Of a stretch of DNA of 64,000 nt, positions 37,453 to 50,573 are shown piece by piece. A program made the position numbers and the translations under genes. The stretch comes from Pegea sp. RAD2-039 (lineage: Eukaryota > Chordata > Thaliacea > Salpida > Salpidae): NCBI GenBank assembly GCA_034620365.1, contig JAQGEQ010000071.1, positions 4,774,001 through 4,838,000 on the forward strand, read 5' to 3'. Position 1 is the first letter of the stretch, and each line of letters starts with the position of its first letter. Under the pieces are notes generated by a model. It saw nothing but the letters and a program-made list of their open reading frames with translations, did no database searches and was not told where the DNA came from.

Positions 37453-39716
37453 TAAATAAACAATAAAAACTAAGATAAATTAAAAATACGTTCAATTACA
37501 TCCAATGTTCAAAGAAAGGATTTCATATCTGAGTCAATTCTGCATCATCAAACAAAATAACAAATATTAGTTTTACTAATAAAATAAATATTAGATAAAT
37601 TTACACTAGTTTATGAAACCGGTTAAATTGAAGAAATAATTTTAGTATAAAACTAATACATAAAATACGATGTTTGCAGTTTATTTAAAACATTCCAGTT
37701 TAAAATAACTCAAATTAAAAATATTTGTCATTAACACTGTAGTTGTTTAAACTATTAGTTTAAGATTAAAAATAAATAAAAATTAAGACAAAATTTTGAT
37801 GCAAAATATTAGTTGGATCGTGTTCCTATTTACTCGTTTGTTAATCTGTTTACTTGAGAATTTTGTGTATCAGACTGTAAACTGTAACTGTTAACAATTG
37901 TTTATGAGATGCCATCAGTTTGTTGTTTGTTAATCAAAAAGTAATCATAAGCTCAAATACAAAGGCACAAAAGGTTAAACTGTTTTGATTCAACCTCTCT
38001 TGCGAGCATTTCTGAGATTATTTCCATTAATGAGTTATCTGCAATTAAGTTAGCTAAATTTTAATTGAATTGAACTTTATAATATTTTGATTTTACAATT
38101 TTACAATTAGCAAACAATTTAAGCAAAGTTGTTTTATTATTTTGGATCGGTTTCAATAAATTTAAAAATCTTGTTTGATTAATGAGCTGCATCTTTTACT
38201 CATAATTTTTAGATTTTTTAAGTCGTAGCAACCATTTTTTAATTAAAAAAAAACTTGATTTATAAGTTGTAATCTGAACTAGAAGTTGTGTTGTTTAGTA
38301 TATTGACAAAATTACTTGATAACTGTTATCATATCAAATCACAACTAAATGGAAAGAATCACTCAGTACAAACTGATTTCTACATCTCAATTTTGCTTCT
38401 GATGATATTGCAATGATTTCAAACATTACACGATTAGGATTTTCTTTATTAGAATCAGCTTTAACAGTTAAGTTCTTTGAAATTGAATTAGTTTTTCTTC
38501 TGAAGTTTTTAAAGAGCAATATCTTTAAATCTGTAGATAAATAGTAGTTAGACAAATAGTAGTTAGATAAATATCAGAAATCTCTTTTGAAACCGCAATT
38601 CTCATGCATATCTTTTGATAATCTTAAAGTCCAGATAAGTTGAATTGATCAGCTTGTGCTATAGACAGATCCTTTCATGCAGACGTGCGAATTAGCTAAT
38701 GTCTTTGATCTTTTACTGAGTAAAATCATTCACGATTAAACCGAACATAAGATAACTTTAACATAAGATACGAATTGAAGTTATCGCTTAAAAAATAATC
38801 AATTTTTGATTTAATAAAAACTTTGAAAATTGACATAATCTTCTTGAATGTAAGCTAAACCAATCTAAAAACAAATTTGTTGTTTAGTTGTGACTGTAAA
38901 AAAATTATGAAATTCATTGATTTGTTTACTTCTTTAAGCACTGAGTTTAAAAATAAATTTTCAGGTAATGTTTTTGTACCTAATATAGTTTAACAAAAGT
39001 CATTTGCTTGCCACGACAATTAATTTTATTGTTAACATATTACAATCATCAAAATTCAACTTTGATTAAAACCAAAAAGTTACTTTAGAATTAGATTTTG
39101 ATAATTGTTATTTTAACTTGAAGTTTTCAAAAACAATTTAAGATTTACAATATTTAAAGCTTTTTTTTTAATTAAAGTAATTTTAAAATGTATCTGGATA
39201 GCAACTTATTTGTTTTTCAAACTTTTTGTTTTATTTTTTTGCCAGTAGTTTTTTTAATCCTCTAAAAAGTAAATGTTAGTTGTTTATACAACTTTAGTCG
39301 AGATATTATTTAAATGTTTTTATATATTCAAGCAAGCGTATATTGATTCAAAGTATTTCAGATATTTCTATTGTTAGTATAAACTTACTTTGACCTGCTG
39401 CAGTGAATTATATTTAGAAGTAATAAACAAATGCAACAAAAATTAAAGAGATTTTGTTTTATTAAACGTAATTGAAACTTAACTTTAAATCTATGAGCTT
39501 TAATAAATTTTATTAATAGTGATATAAGTTCAACACTTCTACATTACACCATCGAAACTTATAAGGATAAACCTTAAAGATTCGATATTTAATTTACAGT
39601 TTTTCAAATTGTTTTTTCACTTGTATACACAAATCAATAAATTCATAAAATTAAATTTGCAAACATTGTAAACTACAAATGATAGCAAACGTTTTGTATT
39701 TTAATCTCTAATCAAA
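37453..39716. other. gene-free intergenic sequence
   Basis: About 2.3 kb of AT-rich sequence between the LINE fragment and the 3' end of TGFBI-like gene A. I found no exon, RNA gene or further LINE similarity. Confidence 0.45.
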
Positions 39717-42700
39717 TTATCTTTGATGTTTTTTCGGTTTCGATGACAATTGTCGGTATAGAAGTAAGTTGTCGATAGCATGCACGATACCATTATCAGC
39801 TAGAATGTTAGGAGTAACGATCCTTGTTCTCATTCTTCTTCTATACCTTCCAACGAGAGCACGGCCTCGTTTTGGGCAAGTGAAAAGAGGAGCTTTTATT
39901 TTGGTGCTGTGACGATAAGGTCTCTGTATGAGCTCATCGAAGCATTTGAAGCCTTTGAATAAAATTAATTTGTAACTTAAGTCTCAAACGCGTTCAACTC
40001 ACCAGAAATAAAATGAAAAAGCAGAAAATTTTTAGATTTTTCTAAATTCCCAAACAAACGATTCATTACAGCTGGAGAGAAGCGATCAAAGACTCGGTTA
40101 GTCGGAGCAAAAAGAGTCTGATCTTCATTCTGTTCTAGATGCTGATGATGGGAAGAAATATTTTAAATGAGGCGTGATTTTAACGTGTTAGATCTTCAAA
40201 GTTATGAAAGTAAAACAACAGAGTCAATTGAGCATTACATATTTGCTGCTAATAAGTGAAGAAACCATTCCGGGCAAACATGTTATTGATAATAACTTTG
40301 ATTGTTTTAAGAAAGAGTAATTAAGATATTTATGTTTGATCGATTATAAGCAAACTTACCGACTTAAGCCCTGCTCGTTCTAGAAGTGAAAGAAAAACAG
40401 AAAAGTTGTTTGATTGAGATTCTTTTAAAACAGTATATAACGATGTAAATGGAACAGGGGGTAGCTGGAAATGTAATTTTCTGAATAAATAATATTTCGA
40501 ATAAAATCATTACCTCTTCAATTGTCATCAGTTTTCCAGTGCAGCTGTTACCTTTTGGTTGTGTTTTTGATAAACGAACACATTGATAAGAGGTGATTTG
40601 TTTTAGGACATGTGAATGATGATCATCAATAGTTACTTTGATTTTGATTGGATATTGAGTTAAATGAGCGTTATATGTAGGATTAAAATGAGAAGAAAAT
40701 TTGAAAATTTTTTTGCTACTATTTTGGATATCGAGTAAATTGATATTTGAGTTAATTACAAAATAAGAAACAATTTTTTGTAGTGATTGAAAATTGTTTA
40801 GAATATTTTGTCTTTCAATAAGAGTTAATTTCTGCAAACAGAATTTCATTTGTCAAAATTATTAAATAATTAGTGGAAATTACTTCAAATGCTTTATTAT
40901 ATGGAGCAACCAATGTAATTCTTCGAGAGCTTTCAATACGATCAAGTACATTTGCAGTTTTCAAAACTTCTTTAAAAGCTGTTAAATTCGAATTTTCACC
41001 AAGAATATCTCGAACAGTTTTCACTGCAATTTCATTAGTTAGATTAAAGACATCAAACAAATAAACTTGAAGAATTTTGTTGATATATAAACCATTTAAT
41101 AATATGATAAAGATCTGTTTTCTGAATAATTCAAGAACGTAATCTAAAAAATAACTAAATTTTGTTATAAGGCTATACACTACACTAAATTTACAAAATA
41201 TTATATTGTTTTTATTGAAGTTAAAATACTTAAATTGCTTTGAGTATAAACATGCAGCTAAATCAGGTGGTTTGAATGTTTAAAGTAAGCAAATTATCTG
41301 TAACTGGAAGATTTATTTCTGATGAATTTATTTCTGCATTAGTTGAGTCAATTGTAAAGTTAGTTAAAGAGTCTTCTTAAGATTCAATTTAACTTTTTAC
41401 TTTACTTGCTTCACTTCATCTTTCAAAAGTTTTTATTCAGTGGACTGTTACAGTTTAAAATAAATAAATCTTTCGATTGACAGCAGCAATTTTACACTAA
41501 AATTTGAATTAGGCGATTGATTACTTTATATAGTTTTGTTTTTCCAAATTCAACACAAATAATAATTGCTCATCACTCATTTAAAAACCAAGGTTGATCA
41601 TGTAATTATAACTACACTAAAATTAAAATATTTAAACCAAGGTATTTAAATGATTAATCGAACATTACGAGCAAGCCTCTTATATATTTTGGTAATTTCT
41701 TACTGATGTGAAAATATGTTAGAAATAAATTACTAACTTAATCTAAATTATAAATTTATTTATTTTGCCTATGTAATTTTTGCAAAAAATTTAAGATTTC
41801 AAATAAATTAAATAAATAATTACTATGCTCAAATAAATGATAATCTTTTTCAAATTAAAAGGTAGTTAATCAAAATTCAAAACTAACATACCTCTGTATA
41901 ATGTGTTTGGTATGAGATGTAGTACTCCATTTAGCATCATAACATCAGTTTTTATTAGTTCAGTCTCATTTACAAACGTAGTGGAGAATAAACCGTCGTA
42001 GTTTGTGGTTAAAGGTTTTTTGTTTCGTGTTTCAAGTAAAACTTGCTCTCCTGATCAAAGATATTTAATTTGATGATTTGGATGTAAATTTGAAATTATT
42101 TCGATGATAAAACAGTTTGGAATTTTAATTTTTTTAACTAAAACTTTCAAATATTTGATGTCAAATTATTCCTCTTAGTTTTGATGAATACAGGTAGACC
42201 TACTTGAGGCAAGGGAACAAAACACATCGTCTACTAGATGGTTTTCAATAAGCTCTTTCAAACACTGATCTGTTTCTTCATCAATTTCAACAGCAAGCAT
42301 TTCAAATGCTTCATTTGTTGGCGCGAATAAAGTTAAGGATTTGTTCCTTGATGAGAGCTCTTTCGAAAGTCCTACTCGATCAAGAGCTATTAAAACAATT
42401 TAAATTCGTTATACTTCATTTATTCACTAAATCATTCAAACCTTTCGTTAAAATTGAAAATATTTGTGGTCTCTCATGTAAGTACTGATAAATTGTATTG
42501 GATACGTGTCCCAATAATCCTTCTATTACATGATGAACTACATTTTCATTGTGAGAGTCACGTGATGAAACTTCAATGCAATTTGCTGTCATCAAAGATT
42601 TGTTGTTATAAAAGTTAAATCGGATTGGATTTGTTGAGATGGCCTAAAAAAATTTTAATTTAATTCTTTGGCTCATAAACACAAAGTATTTATACATTTC

Positions 42701-45700
42701 AATTAATCATACTTATTTAAGACCAAGTGATATTTTTAATCAAATAAATCATTATTTATCAATTAGTATTACTAAGACTGATGTACGCATTTCATAGTCT
42801 GTTCAATAACACAATTTAAGGTGCAGAAGACTTAAGCTTTAAGTACGATCATATGCAAATAGAATTAGTTGAATGCTTTTATGCAAAATCTAATTAGTAA
42901 ATTGCAAAACTTAAGAGTACAAATATTCTTTTAAACATTTAAATACCCAAGTTCTTAAGCTGATTGAAGAATATTAAGGATCTGGCTTCTATATTAGGAG
43001 CTTAATTTAACAAAAAGTATGTTAAAAAACAACCGAATGGTTGTCAACTAATTGTTTAAACGAAAGTTGTCCAGTTTAGTTTAGATCAGTTTATAAAGCG
43101 GTTGTCATGTCAATTTTGCCCAAAAAGTATTCAGCAAAAGTTATAGACCGAAACTAAACTTAGAGATTTTTTTAAAAAACTTACTGACTCAAACTTCTTA
43201 AAAGATACTAATTTAAAATCTTACCAAATGGATTTCATTATTTTGAAGATCTTTTGAGAGTATTAATTTGTCTTGAATAATTAAATTATCAAATATATCT
43301 GTCACAATCTCAGCGTCATCTCCAACATCTAAAAACAAAGTTTCGATTTCAATCTTTTAACTAATCGACGAGTAAATTCTTAACCTTCTTCAAAAATCTC
43401 ATCATTTGGTACGAAAGTAGTATAGTTGCTGTTTCTACGTTCCAAAAAGAAAGATCGTCCTTGAGTTGGTTGATAAGTGTTTTCTACAGCGGTATATCTA
43501 TTGGCAACTTTCATTGTAATTCCGTTCATTGTATTCATTGAAGGCAGATTTCGAAGTCGAAGTGAAGGACGCCGATTTGTTTGTGTCTTTGCTCTTCCTG
43601 TATTTGATATAAAGACATTTGATGATTGTGGAAATAAAGATTTGCTTTTAACGAATTTAAAAGTTGTTTATAAAAGTTTTAGATTTGTTTATAGAATATG
43701 AAGAAAACGTTTTTTATAAGATCCCCATAAGAGGTAGAGATCTCTGCAATGCTCTTTCATATTTTAAAAATAAATTATTTTTATTAAAATTGTTTGTAGC
43801 TAATAAACTTTGTGGTATTTTGTTTACACAAAACTGCTTTGAGGAAAAAGCTAAAGTGAGCCGTTAAAAGACTATTTTCAAATTTACATAAAATAAAAAA
43901 AAAGATGTTAATCAAAAAACAAAAGATTGAATCTTCATCACGTTTTATTCTTCGACAAATTGCTCTGTTAGAAGTGAGAGAAAATCCACTGCAACATCTC
44001 AGAGTCGTCACTTTTCTCGGAGCAAAGTTTCCCTTTCCATAACTGAAACAATTATTTTGAAACTAAAAAATTTTTCAGAATAAATGTCACCTGTCAATGC
44101 AAATAAATCGTCCAATAAAACGTCTGCATTTTCTATCTGCTTTAACCAGATTCAAAAGCTCTTCTGGAAATCCATAAGTTCTTTTAATCTCTTTCTTACA
44201 GACGTTGCCTCTGTTTCACCGGAAATACATAAAAAACATTTAAAATTATTAATTGCATTTCAAATATTTTATACTTAATCCAATTTACTTCTAACTCCTA
44301 ACTTGATTATGAAAAGATTGAAACGGCCACACAAAATATGATCAAGTATTTAAAGTCTGATGCACGATTTTCTATTTATTTTCTAAAAACAACTTCAGTT
44401 CTACGAATCAAAAGAATCTTTTAAGAGAAGGAGAAAGAGCAGCTTAAGATACTCTGCACTAAAAACATTCCGCACATAAATTAGATTAGAATAAATTGAT
44501 TCATCTGCCTCATGGGAAAGAGTGTCTTTGCTGTTTAATAGATGTGAAAATAAACGAGATGAAAGATTAATAGATTCCATTTGATAAATTCTGACTAAAC
44601 CATAAATAGAAAATTGGTTAACTTTTGCAATTAGTTTTTCATGAATATTTCTTAAAAGTTTTGAACTTTTAATAGCTTAATTTTGAATATCTGTCAATGC
44701 CATCATAGTTCTAAACGTTTTTCTTCATATTTCTAACTTAAATCTCAGTGAAGCTTATGTACTTAACAGTCAAGAGTTTAAACCCGAAAAAATATTTTAA
44801 GTAGGAAAATTTTTGATGGTAATTCCTTGAAAAGCTTATAATTTGAAACAAAATGCTGAATTCCAATATTTCAAAATCCAATTTAGTTTATCCACCTGAT
44901 AATTAGTTGCTAAATATTAATTTAAAAGCTTTACAATGGAATGTTGCAATAAGTCTTTTGTAATAAACCATAAAATTTTAAGCTTCTTAAAAGGAGTTTT
45001 TTAATTAAAAGGTCTTCATTATTCACTTATAAATTTGACAAATGTTGTTGAAGTAAAATTATAAGTGCTGAAAACGTTGAAACTAAAAACTATTAACATA
45101 AAAAAAAGTGCAAAATCAAAGAAAAATATTTCTATTTAAATGTAAACTATAAATGAAAATGATGTGAACAAAAGTGAAATTGTTTTTACCAATAGAAGTA
45201 TGAAAGAGATTAATCAATTGATTGTTTAATTCATTATTATTTACATTCTCATATCACGTTTTATCAAAAAGCGCTTTTTTCAAGTTTTCAAATTCAGAGC
45301 TTTTCAACATTCAATTGTTTGAAATTCTCAATAAAAATAAGTGAAAGTATATTGATGATGAAAAATTGCTTTTTTTTTTGTAAAGAATCTTGTTTTTATA
45401 AGTAATAACTTTATATACAGACAAGAATAACCTCACAATAAAAAAGGTTTGAATGACACCCGATGCTACTTTCTTATGGTCTATATTTTCCTGCAAACAT
45501 TCTATGCAATTTTTTACACAAAAGATCAACCTTTGGATGATGAATTATTCAATTATTTTAGTCAATATTGACATTTACAAAAATATTTATAAAATTTATT
45601 TATCGTATTGCATTGAGGTACAATTGAAAAAATAACTTTGTGAGTTGTTTATAGATTAGCTTGTAAAAAGTGATTTTCGTAATTCTGATTTTTGTTTTGA

Positions 45701-48232
45701 TAGAGTTATGGCTTAATACTATTAAAGTAAATATTTAAAGAAAGTCTGTTGAAGCTAAAACTTTATGCAGTCCTCTAATGCTTCGTTTCCATATTAACTT
45801 ATTCAATAATTTGTTTGTGTGATGTCACTCAGTATTTATTTTAAAGAAATAAAATCTTTTAATTATTCAAACAGTAAAATATGTAAAATTTTAAGTTTAG
45901 GTTATCAAAGCTTGTTTTCAAAACAATGAAATGCATTTATCATAGGTTTTAAAACAATATCACTAAATACAATTATAGCTTCTTTCATGGGTTGACAAAC
46001 AAACAAAATGATAAAGTATATAAAACATCTTTCACTTTTCAAAAGTACGATTTTATATTTAAAATAATGAGCATTATATTTTTATAAGAACTGAGAAGCT
46101 ATATTCGCAATACTTTTATAAAATCTCTTATAAAATTCTGATAAACACTCTTAAGTTTACGTTGTATTGGTTAAATAAATAATTTTTGTTTAGTAATTAG
46201 AAAAAAACTATTTGCAGTTGTATGTACTAGCTTTGCATTCTCTGTAATTTTCTATCCACATTTTTCTGCTAATCAAGAAGTTGTACATATTTTATTTAAT
46301 TTTCAAATATTTATAGCATCATCAGTATTCTAATTTTTAAGACAAGTTTTACGAATAAAGAATGTTGTACAAACGCTGAATGGTTTCGCTTTTAACCTTA
46401 AAAATTAGATAATTCAGTAAAAATTGTTGAATCTATGAAAGACCTTATCAACAATCAGCTGTTATCTGTTTATCAAAATGTGAATGCCATGCTTTAGTTT
46501 ACTTGTCAAAAACGTGGTGATTGTTACTGTATAGACTTTTTATGTTTAAATCTTCCAAAAAATAAGTTGAATAAATCAGTTAGTGATGGTTGTTAAACTA
46601 GATTTTGGTAAATGTTGATCGTCTGTGTTATAGCGTAAAAGAATTTTTGAATCGGTCTAACCTTTAATTTTGAATCATAATCTATTTAGAAATGCAATAA
46701 AAAATGCTAATTTAAAGTTTTAGGTATTTCAAACTCATATATAATTTTCAAAAATCAAAATTTTATCTTATATGTATTAAAACTTTAACAAAAAAGTCAT
46801 TATTAGTATGTGGCTAGATAATCTACCAACTAGTTATATATATACGAAAAATGGTTAGAAATAGAAATTATCAAACTTAACACAAACAGACGAATCCATT
46901 AAATATAAGATACGAGTAAAATATTTACATAAACAATTTGAAATTTCATAACAAACTTTTTCATATTAATTTCTAAACTTAAAAGGCTTTTCATTATATC
47001 AAAGTAACGGGTATTTGATATTAGTAATTAGATTATCATTAGTATCCATGTTTGAATTAATAATTTAATCCTATGATTAGTTTTGACAATATAACATTCT
47101 AAATGGTAACAGTCTCTTAATAATGACTTTGAGATCTAATAAAAGTTTTTTTAATTGAAATTTTTGAAACATTTTTTACTAAATCATATCTGAAAGCTAA
47201 TATTTTTTATTTAAACATAATAATATTCACAATTGATGCGTTATCAAAAACATGTATTTCTAAAGATGATTATTTATAAGTAAATTGATGTCATGTGAAG
47301 AAAGTTACTTAATAAGTGTTTTTTTCAGTTTAACTTCTACTACTTACAAGGTACTATTGAAAACTTATTGTTGTAAGGCAAAAATAAGTAAAAAAAGACT
47401 ATTAATATAATAGATGACATTTATTAGAGTCAAATAGTTTATTTTCTACCAATTAACTCAATTATAGTAATGGACAGATTATTCAATTAACAATGTTTGA
47501 AATTTTCGAACAACATGACATATAAATATGGTAAATGTGAGAAAAGAAACTAAATTACCTTTTTACCCATTTAGGCCCACGTTTTTTCATGTCAAGTAGC
47601 GAATGAGGAAAGTTTCTTCTTTTGTTCACTAAACTTCTATTATTTATCTCAAATCGATGATTCGCTAAATTTCTTGGATCCATCTTAATTTCATGCTCTA
47701 TAGTAACTTGAAACCTGCCTGCCAAAAGAGTAAGTATTTGTAAAGTCTCATCCACAGATCTTGTTTCAATCCGAATAATCGAATTCTGATCCTGAGTATC
47801 TTCAGAAGATAAGTTTGTTGAGAGATTATTACGTTCTTGTAGTGATTGCATCAACAAGTTTGCCCGAGTACCACCAAACCTAAATCCTTCTCTATTTTTG
47901 TTTGAAGTAGACTGTTTAGTATTGACTGATTCAGAATCAATTGTAGCTTGACTAGATTCATTTTTTTCGCAACTTTTATCAACTAAACAAGGTCTTTGAT
48001 GATCCAAGTACAACTTAGCCCCTAGAGACGTTTTTGATACCAAAAAAGCACTTCTATTTTTCTGTAAATTTTGTAACTTGTTCAGAGTCAGTTCATTATC
48101 TTGGTTGATACTCGTGGTTGAGACTAATTCAGTTAAACATAACATTAACATTATCAGCAAGCCACTATACAATATTCTCTTCATTTTCATCTTGTTACAA
48201 GTTTTCATTTGTCCTGCTTTTATCATATTCAT
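39717..48232 (-). CDS. TGFBI: TGFBI/periostin-like matrix protein, gene A (signal peptide, N-terminal module, EMI-like, four FAS1)
   Basis: Thirteen exons: 47559-48232, 44091-44210, 43921-44042, 43385-43591, 43225-43328, 42442-42643, 42204-42386, 41892-42050, 40884-41023, 40514-40831, 40360-40464, 40003-40141, 39717-39952. The sum is 902 residues. Exon 1 gives a signal peptide (near KRILYSGLLIMLMLCLTELV; several ATGs possible) and about 190 residues I do not recognise. Exons 2-3 form an EMI-like module (GNVCKKE, CRRFIGRFIC, LRCCSGF). FAS1 domains follow at about 360-455, 470-590, 591-755 and 757-890, marked by TTFVPNDEIF, NVVHHVIEGLL, LTLFAPTNEAF, NGVLHLI, ITLVAPYNKAF, QTLFAPTNRVF and NGIVHAIDNLLL. 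The order equals TGFBI and periostin, which are secreted, bind collagen and integrins, and have an N-terminal EMI-like module and four FAS1 domains. The exon 4 start is uncertain (43591 chosen to avoid a stop). Gene B is its tandem paralogue. Confidence 0.9.
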
Positions 48233-50289
48233 CGAATTAAAGTTACTTCTGTTAACAGCAACAATCTTTCTTACAACAAAAGTTTGTGGATTAAACCTCG
48301 TTCTTATGCTACTACTAAAAACAAAAAGCTTAAGAGAAAAAGTTTTATTTGGTTATGCTTGACTAGTGAGAGTATAGCATATCAATACTCAGGTCTTCCA
48401 CCTTCTTTTAATTTTCTTCCTTCTATAGTCTCATAGTGATTGTAGTGATAAAATGAAACATATTTCAATCAATTGTTTATAAAGCTATGACAATGAATAC
48501 AGTGATTAGTATAATCTCAACTATCTTTTATAAAACTTTGAACTAATTTTCAATCATTGAAAATAAAGACTACTAAGTTAAACTTCAAAAATAAGTTTAA
48601 AAATATTTACAAATATAAATTTCAATACAATTTATTAACATCTAAACTTTCATTTATAGATATATCCTGAAAATTTTTTTTTTTTTGTATTTATAATAAA
48701 TGATTCAATTAAACATTACTTCTACGAATCACATAAAGTTCTTATTTAATGATGAATCATTAATTTAATAGCTCAATAAAATACATTAAATTGAAACTCA
48801 TTAATAGCTTTTCACATAGAAATGAGTGAAACACATAAAATTAAAAATCAAACAAAGCAATGTAAACTTGTTTAACTTTTTATTTTGATTTATTTTCACG
48901 AACTTAATGGCTATAATAAAGTTGACATTGTTAATAAATTAACTCATTCTCTTTAATTGTGATGTCGTACTTGCTATATGTAATGAGATAGATACAAAAA
49001 AAGAAACATATTTATTTAGCCATTAGTAAAATCGAACAACATTTTTACTTTTATTCTTTCTAGTAAAAACATTAGCATAAAGTTACTCAGTAAGCTAAAA
49101 CATTTATATAAGCGTTAAGGTTAAATGAAAATATAATAAAGTTTCATGAGTTTATCTTTTTAATTCCCAAAATAGTGTTTCACACTCAACTTTCTTAAAA
49201 CTTAGAAAAAAAACTTTTGATTTAAATCAAAATAAAGTTTTTAATTTCGTTGTGAAAATTATAATCTAAAACTTTTGTTTTAATGTCATATGCGATATAA
49301 ATATAATAAAAAATTGAAATTTATAAAAATCAATGCTATTTTTGATTTAAGCTGCAAAATAAAATTGATTTTCTTAAACAAGTATTAAAGAAGATCAAGA
49401 AACTAACTGATCAAAAAGAAATCTTGTTTGATTTAATCTTTTAAATAATTAAAATTTATTTAAAATTTAATCTTAAATTCAAAATTATAATAATAAAAAT
49501 CTTATCTTTAATTTCTATTTCTTACCTAAAATATATTCAGAAATACAGTTGTTTTTATTTTCAATTGAAATAAACATAGACAAATATCTAGTCGAAGTGC
49601 TCATTAGATAATTTATAATTAACTTTTAATGCTTTTACTTTGCAGACCCTAAAATTTCTGAAAAATGTTCTTATGAAAGCAAAAAGTTGATGTAAAATAA
49701 AAGAAAGTTTTTTAAAAGTTTATTTGTTTTCACTTTGTTCGTTTGGCGTATTAATCAGAAAGTTTAAATAAAACAAAACTTAAAAAAATACAATTAAAAG
49801 CTTTAATTTGGAATGAAAATAATTCTTTACTTTTTAAATATTTATAATTAAAATTTCAAAAAATTTTTTAAAGCCATTAAAAAAATTAAGTCCATAAAAC
49901 AATTTATCGGTTAAAAAGTTGAAGACCAAACTGAAACCATAGACAAAATAACTGATGCTCATTAATCGATTAAAAGATAACTTTGATTTCACTTATTTTT
50001 GGTACAAGTTTGGTTAATTGCATATTTTCATGATTTATTTTAACGATAATTAATATTTATTTATAACTTCAGCTTTACAGAAAGATCAGATATTTTTGAA
50101 AACAAACTTGCATTAATTTTTTTTAATTAATAATACTTGTCTAAAATGTTTCTATTTACAAAAATATCAAGGTTGTAAAATTAAATGATGTACGAATTAG
50201 TTTTTAGTATTAGTTTTAATAAAAGAATAAGATTACATTTAAAATAAAAGCATGTTTTCTAATATTATCAAAATAAGTTTGCCATAAAT
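48233..50289. other. intergenic sequence upstream of TGFBI-like gene A
   Basis: AT-rich DNA that should include the promoter of gene A at its left end. The long T run near 48670 and scattered short repeats are the only structure. No exon or RNA gene supported. Confidence 0.45.
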
Positions 50290-50573
50290 CAGACACTGTC
50301 ATGTCAAAATCACCCGCGTTGTTCAAGAAGAAGTTGAACTGTTATAATATTGCCAACATTATCCTTTCTAAACTGTGAATTTTTCCCTTCTATGTAATTG
50401 TTCATTGTTATATGCTTTGAGTGATATCGAAATGCCATGTGTTACATCTTTTGCTTACTATATTTCTATCTTAATAGATGTTATTTGTGAGAATGTGTGT
50501 TAGCGAGAGGTGCTCTCTTCAGGTACCCTCCTTCGCATTTATTGTAATAAATAGATAAATAATAACCTTTGAA
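50290..50573 (+). repeat. 5'-truncated LINE copy (3' tail only)
   Basis: The left part (CACTGTCATGTCAAAATCAC, GCGTTGTTCAAGAAGAAGTT) matches the 3' region of the LINE at 26310-27760 near 27508-27560. The right part (TTATATGCTTTGAG, TGTTACATCTTTTGCTTACT, GTGTGTTAGCGAGAGGTGC, CTTCGCATTTATTG) matches the minus-strand copy at 8028-8282. It ends in ATAAATAGATAAATAAT. It therefore links the coding part of the family with its 3' tail. No open frame remains. Confidence 0.8.

Noticed and set aside
43784-44011. A stand-alone 75-residue protein with a hydrophobic tail.
   Set aside because: Its first part is the second EMI-like exon of gene A (LRCCSGF). The hydrophobic tail is intron read-through.
47559-48232. 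A neuropeptide precursor, suggested by a signal peptide, dibasic sites and GFRFGG and GPKWVKR segments.
   Set aside because: The exon ends in a phase-2 donor that joins the EMI-like exon exactly as in gene B, so it is the N-terminus of a FAS1 protein. The dibasic sites may still be cleavage sites.
48078-48436. Plus-strand frames over the start of gene A.
   Set aside because: They are antisense shadows of the signal-peptide exon and its upstream region, with no similarity to a known protein.
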